The position numbers and the translations under genes were made by a program. Source: JADGGM01 sp025449955 (GTDB lineage: Bacteria; Gemmatimonadota; Gemmatimonadetes; Gemmatimonadales; Gemmatimonadaceae). From it: a stretch of DNA of 64,000 bases. The DNA lies in NCBI GenBank assembly GCA_036554285.1, contig DATBNO010000059.1:62001-126000 (forward strand), in the 5' to 3' direction. The notes beneath the pieces were generated by a model. The model was not told the origin of the DNA. It saw only the letters and a program-made list of their open reading frames with translations, and ran no database searches. Below are positions 41,398 through 50,095 of this stretch, piece after piece (positions within the stretch are counted from its first letter, which is position 1; each line of letters begins with the position of its first letter).

Positions 41398-44033
41398 CCC
41401 CGCCCAACGGACTCTCGCCGTCCACCGTCCTCCGTAGTGCGTTAGGCAACGGTCTCACCGTGCTCGTGCACCGCGACGCGTCGGCGCCCGTGGTCGCGAT
41501 CGTCACCCACGTGAACGCGGGCTACTTCGACGAGACCGACGACGTCACGGGCATCGCGCACGTGATGGAGCACATGTACTTCAAGGGCACGCCGCGGCGC
41601 GGCGTGGGCGAAATTCCGCGCGCCACGAAGGCGGCCGGCGGGTACCTCAACGCCGGCACCATCTACGACCGGACCAGCTACTACACCGTGCTGCCGTCGA
41701 ACAGTTTTCTCGACGGTCTCGAGATCCAGTCGGATGCGTACGCCAATTCGCTCATCGACGCCGGCGAGTTGGGCCGCGAGCTCGAGGTAATCATTCAGGA
41801 AGCGCGGCGGAAGGCGGACACACCAGGCGCCGTGGCGGTCGAGACGCTCTACCGTGTCCTCCACGACCGGCACCGGATGCGTCGCTGGCGCATCGGCACC
41901 GAGGAAGGATTGCGGCGCTTGCGTCGCGAGCACGTGGTCGCATTCTATCGCGCGTACTACCAGCCGTCGAACACGATACTCGCCATCGTGGGCGATGTGG
42001 ATCCCGACGCGGCGCTGGCCGCGGCCGAGCACTCCTACGGCGGCCTGTCGGACCGTCCCGTTAGGCGGGACCGCGGACCGGGGGAGAGCACGGGTGTCCG
42101 CGGCCTCCGCTTCGCGGATGTCTCGGGCGACGTGACCCAGGCCCAGCTGGTGATGGGGTGGCGGACGCCGCCGGCGCTCGACCACGACACGCCGCGCCTC
42201 GAGACCCTGGCCACTGTGTTAGGCAGCGGGCGCGCGTCGCGTCTCTATCGGAGCGTGCGTGACCGCGCGCTCGCCGCGTCGATCGGCGCGTCCAACTACG
42301 CGCCCACCGAGCTCGGCGTGTTCACCGTGTACGCCGACGGGCCGCCCGAGTCGTCGGCCGACGTCGCCCGCGCCGTCTGGGCCGAGGTGCACGATCTGCG
42401 CGAGCACGGTGCCACCGCCGACGAATTGTTTCGCGCGCGCCGACTCTACGAGGCGCGGTTCGCCCGCGGGCTGGAAACCATGGAAGGCCAGGCCAACTGG
42501 CTCGCCGACTGGCAAGCGCTGGGCGACTGGACGTTAGGCCTGGATCACTACGACCGCCGGATGGCCGTGGAGCCGCGCGATATCGCCGACGTGGCGTCGC
42601 GATGGCTGGACCTCGATGCCGCCGGCGTGGTCTGCTACCGCCCCGACGCGATCGCGCCGCTCGCCGCCCAAGGCGGCGAGCTGCGCGATCGCGTCGAGGC
42701 GTCCCCGCGTCCCGCTCCCGTGGGCGGCGCGCCCGCGGCGCCGCCGATTGCATCGGCGGCTGTCGCGCCCGCGCCCGCCCTCGAGCGCGACGAAGCCCGC
42801 GTCCGGTGCTATCGCACCGCCGGCGGCACGCCCCTCCTCGTTAGGCGAATTCCGGACGCCCGCCTCGCGCACCTCGCCGTGTTCGTCGCCGGCGGCGCCT
42901 GCGATGAGCCCGCCGCGCACGCCGGCCTCACGGCGCTCCTCGTCCGCACCGCTCTCAAAGGCACCGCACATCGCGACGCCGCGCGATTGGCCGCCGACGC
43001 CGAGCTCCTGGGCGGCAGCATCAGCCCCGTGACCGGCACCGAAAGCTTTGGTTGGTCGATCTCCGTACCCACGTCGCGCGTCGATGATGCGCTCGCGCTG
43101 CTCGCCGATGTCGCCCAGTTTCCCGCGCTCCGAGAAGACGCCCTCGACACCGAACGACAGGTCGCGATCACCACGCTCGCGCTGCTCCGCGATGACATGC
43201 AGCAGTGGCCGATGCGGATGCTCGGCCGCGCCGCGTTCCGCGGACATCCGTACGGCGTCCCCGCGTCGGGCGACGAGGCGAGCTTGGGCACCATCGACGT
43301 CGCACGTCTTCGGGCGTGGCACGGGACGCACGGCCTGGCTGGCCAGTCGGTGATCGCGATCGTCGGCGACGTGGATCCCGACCACGTAGCGCGCGGCGCC
43401 GCGCGCCACTTCGGCGCGTTGCGCGCTGCCGCCGCGCGCGCGCCCGAGGCGCCGCTCTGGACCCGCGAGCCGGTCATGATGCGCGAGTCGCGCGACAAGG
43501 CGCAGACCGCGATGGCGATGGCGTTCCCATCGCCGGACCGCGGCGACGACGCGCGGTTCGCGATGCACCTCCTGGCCGGCGTCGGCAGCGGGTTAGGCGG
43601 GCGATTCTTCGAGGAGCTCCGCGACCGGCGGTCGCTCGCCTACACGGTGAGCGCGGGCGTGGTGGAGCACCGGCGCGCCGGCGTGTTCCGGACCTTCATG
43701 GCCGTTTCGCCGGGTCGCGAAGACGAAGCGCGGCAGGCGATGCTCCATGAGCTGGCGAAGTTGGGCGAAGCGCCCGTCACCGACATCGAGCTGGCGCGGG
43801 CCAAGGCCTATGCCATCGGCATGCACGCCATCCGCGAGCAGAGCGGGGCAGCGGTGCTGGGCGACGTGCTCGACGCGTGGATGTTCGGTCGCTCGTTGCT
43901 CGAGCTCGGCGAGCACGACGCGCGCATCGGCGCGGTGACCGCGGCCGAGATGCAGCGCCTCGCCCAACGGTACCTGGATGCGAACCGGCGCGTCGAAGCC
44001 GTCGTCGCCGGAACGCCGGGGCCCGCTGCCTAA
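41394..44033 (+). CDS. M16-family zinc peptidase, two-repeat form
   Basis: An 879-residue protein containing two M16 halves. The first half has the inverted zinc motif HVMEH (56-60) and the downstream glutamate region ELEVIIQEARRK, so it should be catalytic. The second half, after a Pro/Ala linker at about 450-475, has no HxxEH (its equivalent reads AHAGLTALLVRTALKG) but keeps the structural RDRRSLAYTVSAG segment. This matches pitrilysin-like architecture. No signal peptide is seen. The GTG start overlaps the preceding stop. The stop TAA lies in a GCCTAACGG motif copy. Confidence 0.9.
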   Translation: MTPPNGLSPSTVLRSALGNGLTVLVHRDASAPVVAIVTHVNAGYFDETDDVTGIAHVMEHMYFKGTPRRGVGEIPRATKAAGGYLNAGTIYDRTSYYTVLPSNSFLDGLEIQSDAYANSLIDAGELGRELEVIIQEARRKADTPGAVAVETLYRVLHDRHRMRRWRIGTEEGLRRLRREHVVAFYRAYYQPSNTILAIVGDVDPDAALAAAEHSYGGLSDRPVRRDRGPGESTGVRGLRFADVSGDVTQAQLVMGWRTPPALDHDTPRLETLATVLGSGRASRLYRSVRDRALAASIGASNYAPTELGVFTVYADGPPESSADVARAVWAEVHDLREHGATADELFRARRLYEARFARGLETMEGQANWLADWQALGDWTLGLDHYDRRMAVEPRDIADVASRWLDLDAAGVVCYRPDAIAPLAAQGGELRDRVEASPRPAPVGGAPAAPPIASAAVAPAPALERDEARVRCYRTAGGTPLLVRRIPDARLAHLAVFVAGGACDEPAAHAGLTALLVRTALKGTAHRDAARLAADAELLGGSISPVTGTESFGWSISVPTSRVDDALALLADVAQFPALREDALDTERQVAITTLALLRDDMQQWPMRMLGRAAFRGHPYGVPASGDEASLGTIDVARLRAWHGTHGLAGQSVIAIVGDVDPDHVARGAARHFGALRAAAARAPEAPLWTREPVMMRESRDKAQTAMAMAFPSPDRGDDARFAMHLLAGVGSGLGGRFFEELRDRRSLAYTVSAGVVEHRRAGVFRTFMAVSPGREDEARQAMLHELAKLGEAPVTDIELARAKAYAIGMHAIREQSGAAVLGDVLDAWMFGRSLLELGEHDARIGAVTAAEMQRLAQRYLDANRRVEAVVAGTPGPAA

Positions 44034-44043
44034 CGGAATGTGC

Positions 44044-45585
44044 CTAACTGCCGCCGCGCTGCAGCTCGGACGCGGCGCGGCGGAGCACGGCGGCCGCGGG
44101 ACGCAGGCGGCCGGCCGACGTCCTCAGGCCCATCGGCACGCGATAGTCCGACGCCTGATACGCGATCAGTCCCTTGATCGCCGTGCGGCTCGTCGCCCAG
44201 GCCAGCACACCCCAGAAAGCGCGCGCCTGACTGTCCTCACCGTGCGCGAGCGGGAATCCGCCGGCCTCGAGCACCCACACCGGCTTGGACGAGCGCGCGG
44301 CCCGCGCCCACTCGTCCACCGTGCGCATGCGTGCGTCCAACGTGACCGCACCGCTCAACCAGGGATACAGCGACACCGAAACGGCATCCACCGGTGATGC
44401 GCTCGACGCGCTCCACGCATAGAGGGCGCTGTCGGCCGCACCGAATCCGCCCACGTGCGCGAGCACGCGCACTTCCGTGCTGTCGGCAGTGCTGTCGCCA
44501 TGCGCGACGGCCGACGCCGCCCGCAAGTACGCTTCCCACGTCGTCACGGGAATAGCGCCGATCGCACGAGCGGCCGCGCCGTTCGGGTCGATCACCGGAA
44601 CCACGAAGTCGGGGTGCAGCCGCCGCGCGATGCGTTCCACGTCGGCCACGCGCGCGCGCAGATACGACTCGCGCTCCGCCACGGGGACGGGCCGCTCGTC
44701 CGACAAGTCCAGCGCCGCGATCACGCGGCGCGTGCCGCGCACGTCGTCCATGACGTGTTCGACGCTGTCGAGCGTTGCCGCGCTCGCCCCCTTGGGCGTG
44801 AAGTACATGGTGAGCGCTCCCGCACCGATCGAGTCGGCAAGCCCCAAGTCGCTCGTGAGCGACACCGGCGTCGGCGGATCCGACAGCGTCGGGAACACCT
44901 TCACGCCTACCACGAAATCGCTGTCCGGATGTTCTTGCAGACGCTCGCGCGCGTACCGGTCGTAGCTGTGCACCGCGCGCGCCGCCGACGGCACCTGCAG
45001 CACGATCAGCACCGTCCACGCCGCCGCGAGCAGCGCCATCGTGCCGCGCACCAGCATCCGTCCGTTAGGCCGGCCCGGCGTGACCGGCGCGAAGATGGGC
45101 AGGTACAAGAACCACGGCATCACCAGCGCCATCGATTGCGCGGAAATCGCGATGGCCGACCGGTCCGCCGCGAGCAGCGTGAGCAACGGCGTGCCCGGCG
45201 CGGCGCCCACGAAGTCCAGCCAGTGCGCGAACGCGATGAGCGTGAGCAGGAAATCGTAGCTGACGATCGCGACGCCCACCGGCACCGACGCGCGCCGGCG
45301 GCCGAGCGAGTACGCGGCTTGTGCCGTCACGAGCGCCACGGTCGCCGGCCAGATCCACGCCACCGAGAAGAGCGCGGCGCCGGTGAGCAGCGAGGTGGAG
45401 ACGAGCAGCACCACCAGCGCCGGCAACAAGAGGAGTCCGCCTAACGCGCTGAGGAAGGCGAGTGCCTGCGGAAGTCCCTGGACCCGTGCCGCGCGTCCCG
45501 CGACCCACAGATTCCAGATCAACACCAGCGCGCACAGCACCAGGTGCGCCGTCGCCAAATGGTGCCATGCGGTGAGGCGGCTCAT
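44044..45585 (-). CDS. Membrane protein with a C-terminal TIM-barrel-like domain
   Basis: A 513-residue protein. Residues 1-200 hold about six hydrophobic helices. The rest (about 215-500) is a soluble domain with alternating strands and helices: FVVGVKVFPTLSD, GALTMYFTPKG, HPDFVVPVIDPNG, VRVLAHVGGFG, DAVSVSLYPWLSG, and SKPVWVLEAGGFPLAHG. The last segment, a strand ending in Glu followed by glycines, resembles the catalytic-nucleophile strand of clan GH-A glycosidases. I cannot assign a family. It may act on surface polysaccharide. It is convergent with the M16 gene; both stops sit in GTTAGGC motif copies. Confidence 0.7.
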   Translation of the reverse strand: MSRLTAWHHLATAHLVLCALVLIWNLWVAGRAARVQGLPQALAFLSALGGLLLLPALVVLLVSTSLLTGAALFSVAWIWPATVALVTAQAAYSLGRRRASVPVGVAIVSYDFLLTLIAFAHWLDFVGAAPGTPLLTLLAADRSAIAISAQSMALVMPWFLYLPIFAPVTPGRPNGRMLVRGTMALLAAAWTVLIVLQVPSAARAVHSYDRYARERLQEHPDSDFVVGVKVFPTLSDPPTPVSLTSDLGLADSIGAGALTMYFTPKGASAATLDSVEHVMDDVRGTRRVIAALDLSDERPVPVAERESYLRARVADVERIARRLHPDFVVPVIDPNGAAARAIGAIPVTTWEAYLRAASAVAHGDSTADSTEVRVLAHVGGFGAADSALYAWSASSASPVDAVSVSLYPWLSGAVTLDARMRTVDEWARAARSSKPVWVLEAGGFPLAHGEDSQARAFWGVLAWATSRTAIKGLIAYQASDYRVPMGLRTSAGRLRPAAAVLRRAASELQRGGS

Positions 45586-45643
45586 CCCTCTCGGGACGCG
45601 GAACGACGTGCCGCGGTCACGCTGTGTCGACCCCCTTGGGCGC

Positions 45644-46108
45644 TCAGAACATCGACATCGCGAGCACCGACCGCAGTGAGTCGTTGGTGGCGCGTAACCG
45701 CCCGCTCAAGACGCGCACCACCGACCACAACACCTTGTAGGCAATGTCACGATGAAAATCCAACAACATCTCGAACTCCGCGCGACTGATCGTGATGACA
45801 CGCGTGCCGCCGTGCGAGATCGCATCGGTCGATCGCTCGCTGCGATCGAACACCGCCATCTCGCCGAACATCGATCCGGCCTTGAGGACGGCCAGCGCCT
45901 CCTCGCCCGCGCCGGGTATTTGCCGGCTGATGCGGACCTCGCCTTCCACGACGATGAACAACCGGTTACCCGGCTCGCCCTCCCGGAAAATCTGCTCGGA
46001 AGACACGTAGGTCTTTTCCTCGCAGAGCTCGGCCACGCGCTCGAGCTCGTCGTTCGACAGTCCGCTGAAGATCTGCAGGGTGCGCAACACGTCGATCGCC
46101 GCCGCCAT
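45644..46108 (-). CDS. Cyclic-nucleotide-binding domain protein
   Basis: A 154-residue stand-alone CAP-type effector domain. The beta-roll is marked by FREGEPGNRLFIVVEGEVRI, and the phosphate-binding cassette reads GSMFGEMAVFDRSERSTDAIS, close to the consensus FGE(x)nRxA with the Arg retained. No helix-turn-helix follows, so it is not a Crp-type regulator by itself. It probably binds cAMP or cGMP and modulates a partner. Start 46108 has GAGGGC upstream. It is divergent from the phosphatidyltransferase gene. Confidence 0.85.
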   Translation of the reverse strand: MAAAIDVLRTLQIFSGLSNDELERVAELCEEKTYVSSEQIFREGEPGNRLFIVVEGEVRISRQIPGAGEEALAVLKAGSMFGEMAVFDRSERSTDAISHGGTRVITISRAEFEMLLDFHRDIAYKVLWSVVRVLSGRLRATNDSLRSVLAMSMF

Positions 46109-46253
46109 CGCTGCCCTCACGCAGTGAGCCGTCACAACCTACACGCAGTGTCGCGCGGCGAAACCCCCAATGAGCCGGTCTCGTCGTGAAATACGCCGCG
46201 TTAGGGCATCCAGTCCGCTGGTAGCAGCATCGTTTCGTCCCTATGTTCCGTCA

Positions 46254-46778
46254 GTGACCAACTCGCGCGTCCTCACCGTCCCCAACTTGCTGTCGCTCAC
46301 GCGGCTGCCGCTGGCCGCGGCGTTCCTGCTCGTGGACGGACGCACCGCGCGCGTGGCCGTCGTTGGACTCGCCTCACTCACCGACTTTCTGGACGGTTGG
46401 CTCGCCAGACGCGGCCAAACGTCGCAGTTGGGTGCGTTGCTCGACCCGATCGCCGACAAGACCTTCGTCCTCGTCGCCATCGCTGCGTTCCTGATCGAGG
46501 GCGTCGTGAGCGCGGGCGAGTTTTTCGTGGTGATCTCGCGCGATTTGGCGACCGCTATTGGTTTTATTGTTGCCTACACGCTGCCGGGACTCGATCCGCG
46601 CGCGTTCAAGGCGCGGTGGCCCGGCAAGGTGGTCACCGTGCTGCAACTTGCCGCGCTGTTTGCCCTGGTGCTCGAGCCCAGTGTTTTTCGGTGGCTGGTG
46701 CCCCTCATCGCGGTCGCATCGGCGGCGGCAATCGCCGACTACACGCTCGTGCTGCACCGCCAGCGCGTCCGGTCGTGA
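46254..46778 (+). CDS. CDP-alcohol phosphatidyltransferase
   Basis: A 174-residue inner-membrane enzyme of phospholipid synthesis, transferring a phosphatidyl group from CDP-diacylglycerol to an alcohol. The family motif is complete: DFLDGWLARRGQTSQLGALLDPIADK, matching DxxDGxxAR...GxxxDxxxD. NLLSLTRLPLA at the start and several hydrophobic helices support PgsA-like phosphatidylglycerophosphate synthase, but the acceptor alcohol cannot be proved. The GTG start at 46254 follows a TATGTT element by 6 bases. The ATG of the next gene directly abuts its stop. Confidence 0.87.
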   Translation: MTNSRVLTVPNLLSLTRLPLAAAFLLVDGRTARVAVVGLASLTDFLDGWLARRGQTSQLGALLDPIADKTFVLVAIAAFLIEGVVSAGEFFVVISRDLATAIGFIVAYTLPGLDPRAFKARWPGKVVTVLQLAALFALVLEPSVFRWLVPLIAVASAAAIADYTLVLHRQRVRS

Positions 46779-47261
46779 ATGCGACGATACGTCGCATCGC
46801 TGGCCGTATTCGTGTGTCTAAGTGCCGTCGCACCGCGCGTTTCCGCGCAGCTCGAGTCGCGCATCCAAACCGGCGCTCGACTCGACGTGTTGGCGTCGAC
46901 GATCACGGCGGTGCAGGCGGGAGTCGAGCTCAGCACGGCAGCCTCGACCAATGTTCGCGTGGCGCTCACGACGGCGGTCGGGGTGTCGTGGACCCACGGA
47001 CGAGCCGGCCTGAGCGCGCGTGCTGACCTCGTCGGCCGATTCCTGCTCGATCCGGATTTTTCGATGCGTTGGGCGCCCTACGCCGGGGGTGGGCTCGGAC
47101 TTCGCTACGACCGAATCGGTGATTGGCGCGGGACGATCATCGCCGTCCTCGGCGTCGAAGGGCCGAATTGGAGCGGCGTGGTGCCGTTCGTCGAGGGGGG
47201 ATTTGGCGGCGGTGTGCGGCTCGGCGCGGGGTTCCGGGCGACGCGTCGCGCCGGCCGGTAA
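46779..47261 (+). CDS. Small exported beta-barrel-like protein
   Basis: A 160-residue exported protein with a signal peptide (YVASLAVFVCLSAVA, cleavage near VSAQ). The mature part alternates polar and hydrophobic residues in strand-length segments with Gly/Tyr-rich turns (YAGGGLGLRYDRIG, FVEGGFGGGVRLGAGF), as in small outer-membrane barrels. It ends in basic residues instead of the usual terminal Phe, so insertion as a barrel is uncertain. It starts immediately after the phosphatidyltransferase stop and is likely cotranscribed with it. Related to no named family that I recognise. Confidence 0.7.
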   Translation: MRRYVASLAVFVCLSAVAPRVSAQLESRIQTGARLDVLASTITAVQAGVELSTAASTNVRVALTTAVGVSWTHGRAGLSARADLVGRFLLDPDFSMRWAPYAGGGLGLRYDRIGDWRGTIIAVLGVEGPNWSGVVPFVEGGFGGGVRLGAGFRATRRAGR

Positions 47262-47281
47262 CGTCCCGTCGAGCCGCGAAC

Positions 47282-47572
47282 TCAGGCCGCGGAAACTGCG
47301 TCAGCGGGTTCTGCTGCTTCGCTTTCGCTCTTGGCCTTGGGAGGCCGGCAGAACCGTGATCCGAGCGTGCGCAACTCAGTGAGCTCGGCGTCGGTCAGTT
47401 CGGGATACCGGTCCTGCAAGTACGGCATTGTGTCGTTGAACCACTCTTCCTGATGCTCCGGCACTGCCTGTATCACGCCACACCGCATGATGTGCTGGAA
47501 TAACTCGTCGCGTGCCTGCTCGAACGGCGTTGGTGCAGGGGTCTCACGGCGACGATTGCGCTGTTTGCCCAT
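47282..47572 (-). CDS. Small unknown protein
   Basis: A 96-residue cytoplasmic protein with a basic start (MGKQRNRRRE), a helical middle (FEQARDELFQHIMRCGV and EWFNDTMPYLQDRYPEL) and a charged Ala/Glu tail. I do not recognise the family. Strong charge patterning and codon use typical of the window support it as coding. The start codon is followed upstream by an AT-richer stretch (47573-47675) without other features. Confidence 0.6.
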   Translation of the reverse strand: MGKQRNRRRETPAPTPFEQARDELFQHIMRCGVIQAVPEHQEEWFNDTMPYLQDRYPELTDAELTELRTLGSRFCRPPKAKSESEAAEPADAVSAA

Positions 47573-47675
47573 TCAATCCTGTTGGCTGAAGTACCAGAAA
47601 TATATCGCGACACGCACGGGGATTGTAGCTCTGGCGCGTATCCGTCGAATTCATTGGGCTGCCCATACGAATACG

Positions 47676-48503
47676 TCACGGCGACGTCGAACGTTGGCGA
47701 TCCAACAGCTCGAGAATCACGTGCACCAGCGCATCGGGATGTTCTTCCGGCACGAGCGCCCCGACGCCATGAAAACGCACCAAGCTGCTGCCGCCGATCG
47801 CGCCTTGCAGCCGCTCGGGGAGCCCGCTGTCCAACCATTGTTGTTCTTCGCCCCACACGATCGCGACGGGTGCGCGGATGAGGGACAAGTCCAGCTCCTC
47901 GACGTCGTCCGCTTTCAGCGCACGCGCAATCGTCAGCAAATGTGTGACGCCCTCGGGCCCCACGTAGGGCGCGAGATAGCGTGCGACGAGCCGCGCCGGC
48001 ATCGTTTCCTTGCGTGACACACTGTCCTCGAGAACGCGTCGCAAGAGCGGTGCTGCCCCCAACACACCGTGCGCGACACGCAGCGCAAATCGCGCGGTGC
48101 CGAGTTGCACGGTTCGTACATCGCGTCCTGGACAGTCGTTGAACGCGACGCTGTTGACCAACACCAGTCCGTCCACGCGTGCCGGATGCCGCAGCGTAAG
48201 GCGCTGCACGATCCCGCCGCCCACGCCGAGTCCGACGACCGTGGCGCGCGGAACGCGAAGCGCGGCGAGCGCCCGGTCCAAACATTCCGCCTGCGCCGCG
48301 ATCGAGTAGTTCGCTTCGATCGGCCGGTCCGACTCTCCGTAGCCGAGAAGATCGACCGCATACGCCGTGTGTCCCGCGGCGGCAATCGATGGACCAACGG
48401 CGCGCCATACGAAGCTCGATGTCGCAAAACCGTGGACCAAGAGCACCGCGCGTCCGCCATGGCCGTAGCGCTCGACGTGCAGTGCGCCCGCGCCGGCAGG
48501 CAC
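47676..48503 (-). CDS. Alpha/beta-hydrolase-fold protein lacking catalytic residues
   Basis: A 275-residue protein with clear alpha/beta-hydrolase features: LLVHGFATSSFVWRAV (oxyanion HG), DLLGYGESDRP, and VNSVAF after the elbow strand. The nucleophile elbow reads GLGVGGG (91-97): position 93, normally Ser, is Gly. The histidine loop, normally GHxPxxE, reads GVGALVPEEHP, with Ala249 in place of His. The acid strand is AIVWGEEQQW. It is therefore probably not a hydrolase, but a binding protein or pseudoenzyme. The GTG at 48503 lacks a good ribosome-binding site; the frame stays open 60-70 bases further upstream without ATG. Confidence 0.78.
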   Translation of the reverse strand: MPAGAGALHVERYGHGGRAVLLVHGFATSSFVWRAVGPSIAAAGHTAYAVDLLGYGESDRPIEANYSIAAQAECLDRALAALRVPRATVVGLGVGGGIVQRLTLRHPARVDGLVLVNSVAFNDCPGRDVRTVQLGTARFALRVAHGVLGAAPLLRRVLEDSVSRKETMPARLVARYLAPYVGPEGVTHLLTIARALKADDVEELDLSLIRAPVAIVWGEEQQWLDSGLPERLQGAIGGSSLVRFHGVGALVPEEHPDALVHVILELLDRQRSTSP

Positions 48504-48677
48504 GCGAATGACATCGGGGTCGATTGGAACTTCCTCGGTTGATCGGTTGCGGTGAACGCGGAGCGGGACAAGATATCAAGACCTAACGGTCGCGGGCCAC
48601 CGCTCAGGCCAACGCCAGTACCTGCGATCCAGGCCCGGCGCTAGCTTTCAGCCCATCCCCAGCGAGTTGACCGGTCC

Positions 48678-49454
48678 ATGTCCCAGAAAAGCGCCCGCGC
48701 CCAGCGGTCGAATGTCGTTCGCACCCAGCGGGCGGCGTCTCTCAAGCCCTTCTACTACGGCTTGGGTGTCGTCGCGCTGATCGGTATCGCGTTGATCATC
48801 AGGACCGCGCAGCATAGTGACGCGTCGCGGCCTTCGATCGCAAACGTCTCGCTCACGCCGGTCAAGGCGCAGGGCCACCTGCTCGGCAATCCGAACGCGC
48901 CGGTGCAGATCCTCGAGTTCGCCGATTTCGAGTGTCCGCACTGCGCGGAGTTCGCCACGATCACCGAGCCCGATGTGCGCAAGCGCATCATCGACGCGGG
49001 CTTGGCGAGCTACCGCTACTTCGATTTCCCGCTGGAGCATTTCACGAATTCGGTTCCGGCCAGCAACGCGGCCGCGTGCGCGGGCGATCAGAACAAGTTC
49101 TGGGAGATGCACGACAGGTTGTTTCAAGGGCAGCCCGATTGGAGCGGCGAGAGCAATCCCAAGGGCGTGTTCGAGACGTATGCCAAGGCGTTGGGCCTCG
49201 ACGTGAGTGCATGGGACGCGTGTTACGACTCCCAGAAGCACATTCCGGAGATCAACGCGAATCGCGATGAGGGGTTGAGGCGTCACGTCGAGTCGACGCC
49301 GACGTTCGTGATCGGCACCAAGCAGATTCCCGGCGCGATTCCCTACGACATGTTCAAGGCCTACGTCGACACCGCCGCCATGGAGGCGATGAAGAACGGC
49401 ACGCAGAGCAGCGGCGACAGCGCGACGGGCAAGGCAGCGAGCGCCAAGCCGTGA
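48678..49454 (+). CDS. DsbA-like thiol oxidoreductase, membrane-anchored
   Basis: A 258-residue protein with a basic cytoplasmic tail, one transmembrane helix (about 26-42) and a periplasmic DsbA/thioredoxin-4 domain. The active site FECPHCAEF has Cys86 and Cys89, and the cis-Pro loop is STPTFVIG. It introduces or shuffles disulfides in exported proteins. The next gene encodes a VKOR, which would reoxidise it, and the stop overlaps that gene's GTG start. This pair replaces DsbA-DsbB here. A low-complexity Ser/Gly/Ala tail ends the protein. Confidence 0.9.
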   Translation: MSQKSARAQRSNVVRTQRAASLKPFYYGLGVVALIGIALIIRTAQHSDASRPSIANVSLTPVKAQGHLLGNPNAPVQILEFADFECPHCAEFATITEPDVRKRIIDAGLASYRYFDFPLEHFTNSVPASNAAACAGDQNKFWEMHDRLFQGQPDWSGESNPKGVFETYAKALGLDVSAWDACYDSQKHIPEINANRDEGLRRHVESTPTFVIGTKQIPGAIPYDMFKAYVDTAAMEAMKNGTQSSGDSATGKAASAKP

Positions 49455-49963
49455 CTCGCGGTGCTCGCATGCTGATCGCCCTGCTGGCACTCGTCGGCGC
49501 GCTCGTCGCGGTGTACCTCACGCTGTTCAAGGTGGGTGTGATCGGCGAGCTCGTTTGTCACATCGGCTCATGCGAGCGCGTGAACACGTCGCGTTGGGCG
49601 GTGTTCCTCGGACTTCCCGTCGCGGCATGGGGATTGGCCACCTACATCGTGTTGCTGGTGTTGGCCTTGATGTCGGTGCAGCGCGCAGGATTCGAGCGAC
49701 AGATCGCGTGGATGCTCGTCGTGTTGTCGGGGTGGAGCGTGCTGTTTTCGGCCTGGCTCACCTCGAAGGAATTGTTCGTGATTCACGCGATCTGCATCTG
49801 GTGTGTCACGTCTGCCACGATCATGACACTGATCTTTTTCACCAGCCTTGTCGAATTGTGGCGCGCGCGGCGCGCGGAACGTGCGGAATCTTTCGATACG
49901 CGGAGCGCGGCGCCGCCCGCGGCCTCGGGGAGCGGCTCAATGCGGGGCAGCGCCCGGGGATGA
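49451..49963 (+). CDS. VKOR-family disulfide-generating membrane protein
   Basis: A 170-residue inner-membrane protein of the vitamin K epoxide reductase family, which oxidises a DsbA-like partner and passes electrons to quinone. Four to five hydrophobic helices surround the loop cysteines Cys36 and Cys41 (CHIGSC) with the conserved Ser/Trp in NTSRWAVFLGLPVAAWG, and the quinone-proximal CIWC pair is at 115-118. The C-terminal tail is polar. It is coupled by GTGA overlap to the DsbA-like gene. Confidence 0.92.
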   Translation: MTRGARMLIALLALVGALVAVYLTLFKVGVIGELVCHIGSCERVNTSRWAVFLGLPVAAWGLATYIVLLVLALMSVQRAGFERQIAWMLVVLSGWSVLFSAWLTSKELFVIHAICIWCVTSATIMTLIFFTSLVELWRARRAERAESFDTRSAAPPAASGSGSMRGSARG

Positions 49964-50095
49964 ATCCCGAGGGGCCTCCCATACGTCATATTTTGACAGG
50001 AGGACCCTTGGTACGATCTCTGCTTGAACGAGGGGTCGAGGTCTCCAGGGCCGCCCGAGTCGGCGGTCTCTCCACTCCACCGTCGGAGCATTCCA

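Noticed and set aside
49993..50021. TTGACA followed by TACGAT before the gene at 50096
   Set aside because: The two elements are only 13 bases apart, too short for a sigma-70 promoter, and no acceptable -10 lies at 16-18 bases.
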